From: Sphingomonas sp. 28-63-12
GTDB lineage: Bacteria; Pseudomonadota; Alphaproteobacteria; Sphingomonadales; Sphingomonadaceae
Direction: 5' to 3'
Length of the DNA: 64,000 nt
Assembly (NCBI GenBank): GCA_002281535.1
Contig: NCGD01000009.1
Span: forward strand, 1 to 64,000
In this document: positions 59,237 to 64,000 of the stretch, piece after piece
How positions within the stretch are numbered: position 1 is the stretch's first letter
Layout: the number at the start of each line of letters is the position of its first letter
Program-made: the position numbers and the translations under genes
The notes under the pieces: generated by a model
Databases searched by the model: none
Told to the model about the DNA's origin: nothing
Seen by the model: only the letters and a program-made list of their open reading frames with translations

Positions 59237-59333
59237 AAGCGGCCCCCTAAAGCGGCAACCTGTCGATTGGCTGTCAGATTGACAGGTAAATGGCAGAAAG
59301 TTGGGCTAGGACCGGTTCAAAGGAGCAGGGCGA
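59237..59333. promoter_or_regulatory. Divergent promoter region with response-regulator palindrome
   Basis: Between the pump operon and regulator genes. CTGTCA-GAT-TGACAG (59272-59286) is a perfect palindrome, with a half-copy CTGTCGATT just upstream and GGCAG downstream. This is a likely binding site for the adjacent response regulator, controlling both directions. Confidence 0.65.
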
Positions 59334-59990
59334 TTGCGGGTTTTGATTGTGGAGGACGAGGCCGAACTGGCGGCACGGATGGCGGCAAGCCTCAGCCGCC
59401 ACGGCATGACGCCCGAAGTTGTTGGCAATGCCGAAGATGCGGCAAGCTTTGCGTTTGACGGGTTCGGCGTGCTGGTCATCGATCTTGGCCTGCCGGGCAT
59501 GAACGGGCTGGATTTGATCCGCCAGCTCCGCGCCCGCGGGTTGAAGACGCCGGTCTTGATTTTGACGGCACGGGGCAGCTGGCAGGACAAGGTCGAGGGT
59601 CTGAACGCCGGCGCCGATGATTTCATCGTCAAGCCTGTCCGCATCGAGGAACTAGTTGCGCGCCTCCACGCCCTGGCGCGCCGCGCGGCTGGGCATAGCG
59701 CGAGCCGACTGCAGGTCGGCGCGCTTTCGCTGGACCCCGGGCTAAAACAGGCCTTTCTGAGCGATCAGGCGATCGACCTGACGGGCACCGAGTTCCGCCT
59801 CCTGTCGCTGCTGATTTACAATGCCGGGCGCGTGCTCGGTCAGTCGGCGATTCTTGACCATCTTTATCCGCTGCAGGCCGAACGCGATCCGAACACCGTC
59901 GAGGTGCATGTCGGACGGTTGCGCCGTAAGGTCGGCCGCGACCGGATCAGGACGGTGCGGGGCATGGGCTATCGATTGGTAGCCGCGTGA
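59334..59990 (+). CDS. OmpR/CopR-type response regulator
   Basis: A 218-aa regulator from TTG 59334, behind AGGAG. The receiver has Asp50 (VLVIDLGLPGMNG) and Lys near 100 (FIVKPVRIEE); the C-terminal winged helix has TGTEFRLLSLL and NTVEVHVGRLRRKVG. It likely activates the metal efflux genes. Confidence 0.93.
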   Translation: MRVLIVEDEAELAARMAASLSRHGMTPEVVGNAEDAASFAFDGFGVLVIDLGLPGMNGLDLIRQLRARGLKTPVLILTARGSWQDKVEGLNAGADDFIVKPVRIEELVARLHALARRAAGHSASRLQVGALSLDPGLKQAFLSDQAIDLTGTEFRLLSLLIYNAGRVLGQSAILDHLYPLQAERDPNTVEVHVGRLRRKVGRDRIRTVRGMGYRLVAA

Positions 59991-61351
59991 ACGCTGATTT
60001 TCGCAGCCTGCGCCTGCGCTTCCTGTTCGCCTCATTGCTCTGGGTCAGCGTCGCGACGGTGATGGCGGGCGGCTTTATCTCCAGCCTCTACCGATGGCAC
60101 ACCACCGAGCAATATCGCGCCGACCTCACCGGGCATTTGAAAGAGTTGGCGATTCTGACGGGGGTCGGCGCCAACGGGCGGCCCGTCCTCTTGCGGCCGA
60201 TGTCCGACCCGCGCTTTCGAGAGCCCGGCTCGGGCTTTTATTGGCAGATTGACAAGGCCGGGGAATCGCCCGTTACGTCCCCGACGCTGGGCAGCGCTGT
60301 CCTGCAGGGCAAATATTCGACCCGCGTTGAGCCGCAATCGGGCTGGAACAAGGGGCCGGTTGGCGAGGTGTTGGAACTCGGTGTGACCCGCGCCGCTCAA
60401 GGCCCCGGTCAGGGCATTGGCGCGCCACTGCGCTACACCATTGCGATCGATCGGCGCTTGATCGAGGCGACAATCGATCATTTCAATCGCGATCTTGCAT
60501 TGTCGCTATCGGTCTTTGCCTTGCTGATGGTGATCGGTGCCACGCTGCAAGTTGTTTATGGCTTGCGCCCGGTGCGACGGATCGGCGACGACATTGATCT
60601 GCTGCGTCGTGGCAAGCTCGCGCGGTTGCCCACCGACGTGCCCAGCGAATTCGCACCATTGGTCGTTCGGCTGAACGCCCTGCTCGATGCGCAGTCGGCG
60701 GTGGTGCAGCGCGCGCGCGTATCCGCCGGGAATCTCGCCCATGGGCTGCGGACACCGCTCGCCCTGATTGGCGGCGAGGTGGACCAGCTGGAGGGCAAGG
60801 ATTCGAGTGCATCTGCCGACTTCATCCTGGCCCAATGTGATCGCATGCGTCGCCTGATCGACTATCATATGGCGCGTGCCAGCGCGGCGGGCACCCGCGT
60901 AACCGGTTGCGTTGCCAATGTCTCCGCGTTGGTTACGCAGATCGTCGATGTGATGCAGCGGCTCCATGTCGATCGCGACCTGATCTATCGTGTCGATGTC
61001 GCCGGCGATGTCGAGGTCAATTGCGATGCGGGCGACCTGGCCGAGATGCTGTCGAACCTGATCGATAATGCCGGCAAATGGGCATTGCGCACCGTGACCA
61101 TTTCGGCGACAATTGCAGATGGCCTGGTGACGATCTGCGTTGTCGACGATGGCCCGGGGATTGCGCCGGAAAAGCGCGCTGCCGTCTTTGATGTCGGCAC
61201 CCGGCTTGACGAAACCAAGGACGGGCGCGGCCTGGGGCTGGCCATTTCGCGCGATCTTGCGGCGCTGTATGGCGGTATAATCGATCTCAGCGATGCACCG
61301 GGTGGCGGCTTGAGCGCAACGCTGATCCTGGAATCGTCGGAAGCCGCGTGA
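59987..61351 (+). CDS. Sensor histidine kinase of the metal-response system
   Basis: A 454-aa kinase from GTG 59987, overlapping the regulator by four bases. Two membrane segments (about 10-33 and 164-188) enclose a periplasmic sensor. The phospho-His (about 251) is in NLAHGLRTPLAL; ATPase boxes are NLIDNAGKWA, VDDGPGIAPE and GRGLGLAIS. The periplasmic domain presumably senses the metal. Confidence 0.93.
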   Translation: MNADFRSLRLRFLFASLLWVSVATVMAGGFISSLYRWHTTEQYRADLTGHLKELAILTGVGANGRPVLLRPMSDPRFREPGSGFYWQIDKAGESPVTSPTLGSAVLQGKYSTRVEPQSGWNKGPVGEVLELGVTRAAQGPGQGIGAPLRYTIAIDRRLIEATIDHFNRDLALSLSVFALLMVIGATLQVVYGLRPVRRIGDDIDLLRRGKLARLPTDVPSEFAPLVVRLNALLDAQSAVVQRARVSAGNLAHGLRTPLALIGGEVDQLEGKDSSASADFILAQCDRMRRLIDYHMARASAAGTRVTGCVANVSALVTQIVDVMQRLHVDRDLIYRVDVAGDVEVNCDAGDLAEMLSNLIDNAGKWALRTVTISATIADGLVTICVVDDGPGIAPEKRAAVFDVGTRLDETKDGRGLGLAISRDLAALYGGIIDLSDAPGGGLSATLILESSEAA

Positions 61352-61595
61352 AGAAGTAGCCCCGATCGATGCCGCGCTGATCATTGCTGGGCCACTGGCT
61401 GGATATAGCGTAGCCGGGCGATCCTGCGCGTGCCGTCCGGATTCCATTTCAGCGAATGTTCAGTCCTGGGCCACCGGGGAATTGCCGGGCCTGCTCGCGC
61501 GATCAGGAGCAGGCTGCGGCGCTCGACAGTTGCATCCCAAAACCAATACCAAAGACAGCATTGCAGACCGGGCCATGTTGCGCCACCGATCGATC

Positions 61596-62282
61596 ATGAT
61601 CGATAACGCTCCCCGCCTTGAAGTGCGCGCTCTGGGCAAGTCGGTGCCGGGTCCCCGTCGGCTGTTCCGCAATCTCGATCTTGAGGTCGCGCCCGGCGAA
61701 CTGGTTGCGGTGATTGGCGAATCCGGGGTCGGCAAATCGACATTCCTCAATATCCTGGCCGGCCTTGAGGAGGCCGATGAGGGCAGCGTTATCGTTGGCG
61801 GGGTCGATCTGGGCGCGCTCGACGACGCCGGGCGAACACGGTTGCGACGGGAGCGGATCGGCTTTGTCTTTCAGGCCTTCCACATCCTGCCTTATCTGAC
61901 CTTGAGCCAGAATGTGGCGCTGCCCCTGGCGCTGGTCTCCCCCGAAGCGTCGGCAGCGAATAAGCGGGCCGAGGACATGCTGGTGGCGGTCGGGCTCGGC
62001 GGGCGAGGGGAGGGCTATGCGCGCGATCTGTCAGGCGGCGAGTTGCAGCGCGTGGCGATTGCACGCGCGCTGGTTCACCGGCCGGCGCTGATCCTGGCCG
62101 ATGAGCCGACTGGTAATCTCGATCCCGATACCGCTGCACGCGTGCTCGCATTATTTGCCGATGCGGTGCGGCACCACGGCGCGGCGGGGGTGATGGTGAC
62201 GCATTCGCAGGCAAGCGCGGCGATTGCCGATCGCGTGCTGCGGCTTGGTGCCGAAGGGCTGGTGGCTCAGGATGGCAGATGA
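61596..62282 (+). CDS. ABC transporter ATP-binding protein (LolD-like)
   Basis: A 228-aa ATPase from ATG 61596: Walker A GESGVGKST, signature LSGGELQRV, Walker B ALILADEPTGNLDP. This group pairs with FtsX-type permeases in lipoprotein or macrolide-type export. An upstream ATG at 61575 is possible. The gap from the kinase (61352-61595) shows no gene. Confidence 0.9.
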   Translation: MIDNAPRLEVRALGKSVPGPRRLFRNLDLEVAPGELVAVIGESGVGKSTFLNILAGLEEADEGSVIVGGVDLGALDDAGRTRLRRERIGFVFQAFHILPYLTLSQNVALPLALVSPEASAANKRAEDMLVAVGLGGRGEGYARDLSGGELQRVAIARALVHRPALILADEPTGNLDPDTAARVLALFADAVRHHGAAGVMVTHSQASAAIADRVLRLGAEGLVAQDGR

Positions 62283-64000
62283 ACCCGGCATGAGGTCGGG
62301 CCTGCTATCGGCACGACTGGCACTGGGCTGGCTGATCGGTGGCGAGTGGCGATTCCACCCGGCCCGCTTCCTGCTCACCGCGATGGCGATTGCGATTGGC
62401 GTGGCACTCGGCTTTGCGGTTCATCTCGTCAACGGATCGGCGCTGGCCTCGTTCGATGGGGCGATGCGCGGCATCAGCGGGGCGGCTGCGCTCTCGGTCC
62501 GTGCGACCAGCCCGCTCGGCTTCGATGAACGCCTTTACCCAATCGTCGCCCGCGCTGACGGCGTGGCGGATGTCAGCCCGGTTGTCAGCCTGCGGGCAAG
62601 GATAGGCAGTGCCCGCATCACCCTGCTTGGCCTTGATATAATCCGCGCGGCGGTGGTTACGCCTTCGCTGATCGGCGTCAGCCCGCGCGGTCCCGATACA
62701 GGCAAAGATGCCATTTTCGACGATACTGCCTTGTATCTGTCGCGCCGGTTGATGATCGAAGCGCGGTTGCGTGTTGGAGCGCGGGTGATTGTGGCGGCGA
62801 ACGGGCATGCCGTCACACTTCGGGTAGCCGGCATGCTGCCCGCCCTGGACGATAGCGTATCGATCGGGGTGATCGATATCGCCACTGCCCAGTGGCGGTT
62901 TGGCCGGATAGGGCGCCTCGACCGGCTCGACCTGGCCCTTGCCGACCGCGCCACGGCGGAGGCCGCGCTTCGCAAGACGCTGCCGCCAGCGGCGATCCTC
63001 TCCTCGCCCGAGGCCCAAAGCGCCCAGGGCGATTCGCTCTCGCGTGCCTATCGCGTCAATCTGGACATGCTGGCGCTGGTCGCGCTGCTGACCGGCGGGT
63101 TTCTCGTCTATTCGGCGCAATCGCTGTCAGTGGTGCGCCGGCAACGCGCTTTTGCCTTGCTGCGGACGCTGGGCATGCCGCGCAGCGGTGTTGTGGCGGC
63201 CGTGGTGGTCGAAGGGCTGGCAATCGGCGTGATTGGCGCTGCGGCCGGTTTGGCGGCGGGCTATGCCCTTGCCTGGGGGGCTGTGCAGTGGCTGGGCGGC
63301 GATCTGGGCGCGGGCTATTTTCGCGACGGGCATGCGCAGGTCGTCTTTCAGCCGATGGCCGCGCTGGTTTTTTTCGGTCTCGGGCTGCTCGCGGCCGTCC
63401 TTGGCAGTGCGCTCCCCGCGCGGATCGCGGCGCTAGCCGCACCGGCGGCGGCGCTCAAGAATGCCGGCGATGTGATCGACCCGCGCCAGCCGGTGGCGTG
63501 GTGGCCGGCGGCCGCGCTGATGGCGGTGGGCGCCGCTGCTGTATCCCTGCCGGCGGTTTCCCGGCTGCCCCTGTTCGGCTTTATCGGGATGGCGCTGATG
63601 CTGGCGGGGGGCATTGCCGGAGTGCCCTGGTTCGCGCGGGCCGCGCTGGCGCCCCTGGCGCGGCATCAGCAGTTCGGCCAGAGAGTCGGGGTGCCTGGGC
63701 AACTGGCCATCCGCCATCTGCACGGCGCGCCTAATGAGGCAGCGACGGCGTTGTGCGGGATTGTCGCTTCGACCGCGCTGATGATCGCTATGGCAACGAT
63801 GGTCACCAGTTTTCGCGGCGCGGTCGACGACTGGCTCGGCGATATACTCAGCGCCGATTTGTATTTCCGCACGACGGCGGGCGCGAGCTTCGACCCCGCG
63901 ATTCGCGCCCGGATCACCGCCACGCCCGGCGTCGCAAGCCTGTCCTTTAGTCGCCAATTATCGTTGACCCTCGCCGCCGATCGCCCGCCGCTGAGCCTGA
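62272..64000 (+). CDS. FtsX-like ABC transporter permease (3' truncated by window edge)
   Basis: Open to the end of the window from ATG 62272 (ATG 62290 is an alternative), overlapping the ATPase stop. The N-terminal segment FLLTAMAIAIGVALGFAVHL precedes a periplasmic domain, then a membrane block with AYRVNLDMLALVALLTGGFLVYSAQ and RRQRAFALLRTLGMPRSGV, which is FtsX/MacB-type, and further segments. It works with the ATPase as an exporter; about 570 residues are visible. Confidence 0.92.
   Translation, partial: MADEPGMRSGLLSARLALGWLIGGEWRFHPARFLLTAMAIAIGVALGFAVHLVNGSALASFDGAMRGISGAAALSVRATSPLGFDERLYPIVARADGVADVSPVVSLRARIGSARITLLGLDIIRAAVVTPSLIGVSPRGPDTGKDAIFDDTALYLSRRLMIEARLRVGARVIVAANGHAVTLRVAGMLPALDDSVSIGVIDIATAQWRFGRIGRLDRLDLALADRATAEAALRKTLPPAAILSSPEAQSAQGDSLSRAYRVNLDMLALVALLTGGFLVYSAQSLSVVRRQRAFALLRTLGMPRSGVVAAVVVEGLAIGVIGAAAGLAAGYALAWGAVQWLGGDLGAGYFRDGHAQVVFQPMAALVFFGLGLLAAVLGSALPARIAALAAPAAALKNAGDVIDPRQPVAWWPAAALMAVGAAAVSLPAVSRLPLFGFIGMALMLAGGIAGVPWFARAALAPLARHQQFGQRVGVPGQLAIRHLHGAPNEAATALCGIVASTALMIAMATMVTSFRGAVDDWLGDILSADLYFRTTAGASFDPAIRARITATPGVASLSFSRQLSLTLAADRPPLSL

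Overview
The window looks like a chromosomal segment of a sphingomonad (Sphingomonadales, Alphaproteobacteria). Base composition is high-GC and genes are tightly packed, often overlapping as ATGA or GTGA. Several lineage-typical genes are present: a CpdR-type response regulator beside N-formylglutamate amidohydrolase, a TrcR/DUF1013 regulator, UrcA, SapC, DUF1192 and DUF1289 proteins, and a short SufD. Family names come from recognising motifs in the translated sequence; no database search was run.

Layout. 1-5.9 kb: a SUF iron-sulfur assembly operon (sufB, cut by the window edge, then sufC, sufD, sufS, a DUF59/SufT-like gene and an A-type carrier). It is interrupted between sufB and sufC by a DUF559 nuclease-like gene lying inside a near-perfect 39-bp inverted repeat, and by a small lipoprotein gene. 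sufC carries an in-frame palindromic insertion. 5.9-18 kb: mostly minus-strand acyl-CoA and leucine catabolism genes (MaoC dehydratase, SDR, methylcrotonyl-CoA carboxylase subunits, isovaleryl-CoA dehydrogenase). An acyltransferase, an NTF2-like secreted protein and an Ala-rich 605-aa protein of unknown function sit among them. The biotin carboxylase gene has lost its biotin attachment site. An M13 peptidase lies on the plus strand.

18-28 kb: amino-acid permease, two CBU_0592-like membrane proteins, a nuclease toxin/immunity pair behind a consensus alphaproteobacterial SOS box, a GFA protein, aconitase, an AT-rich two-gene DUF5343/HEPN module (candidate defence system) and a FadD-type ligase. 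28-48 kb: mostly housekeeping genes (diguanylate cyclase, UrcA, ClpA, quinone oxidoreductase, YqiJ/flotillin pair, LpxH-like phosphoesterase with a glycosyltransferase, TrcR, MBL hydrolase, DEAD-box helicase, FAD dehydrogenase, SapC). A candidate sRNA follows sapC. 48-64 kb: cpdR, tRNA-Val(GAC), an 840-bp gene-free stretch, then accessory genes: AI-2E-type permease, SulP transporter with a ParB-like protein, a heavy-metal RND efflux operon (TolC, DUF3240, RND pump, adaptor) divergent from its two-component system, and an ABC/FtsX exporter running off the window.

The best candidates for undescribed biology are the inverted-repeat-bounded DUF559 unit in the suf operon, the SOS-boxed nuclease toxin/immunity pair, the DUF5343-HEPN pair and the Ala-rich protein with an NLS-like tail. 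The window is also rich in palindromic intergenic repeats (REP/REPIN-like), one of them inside a coding sequence.
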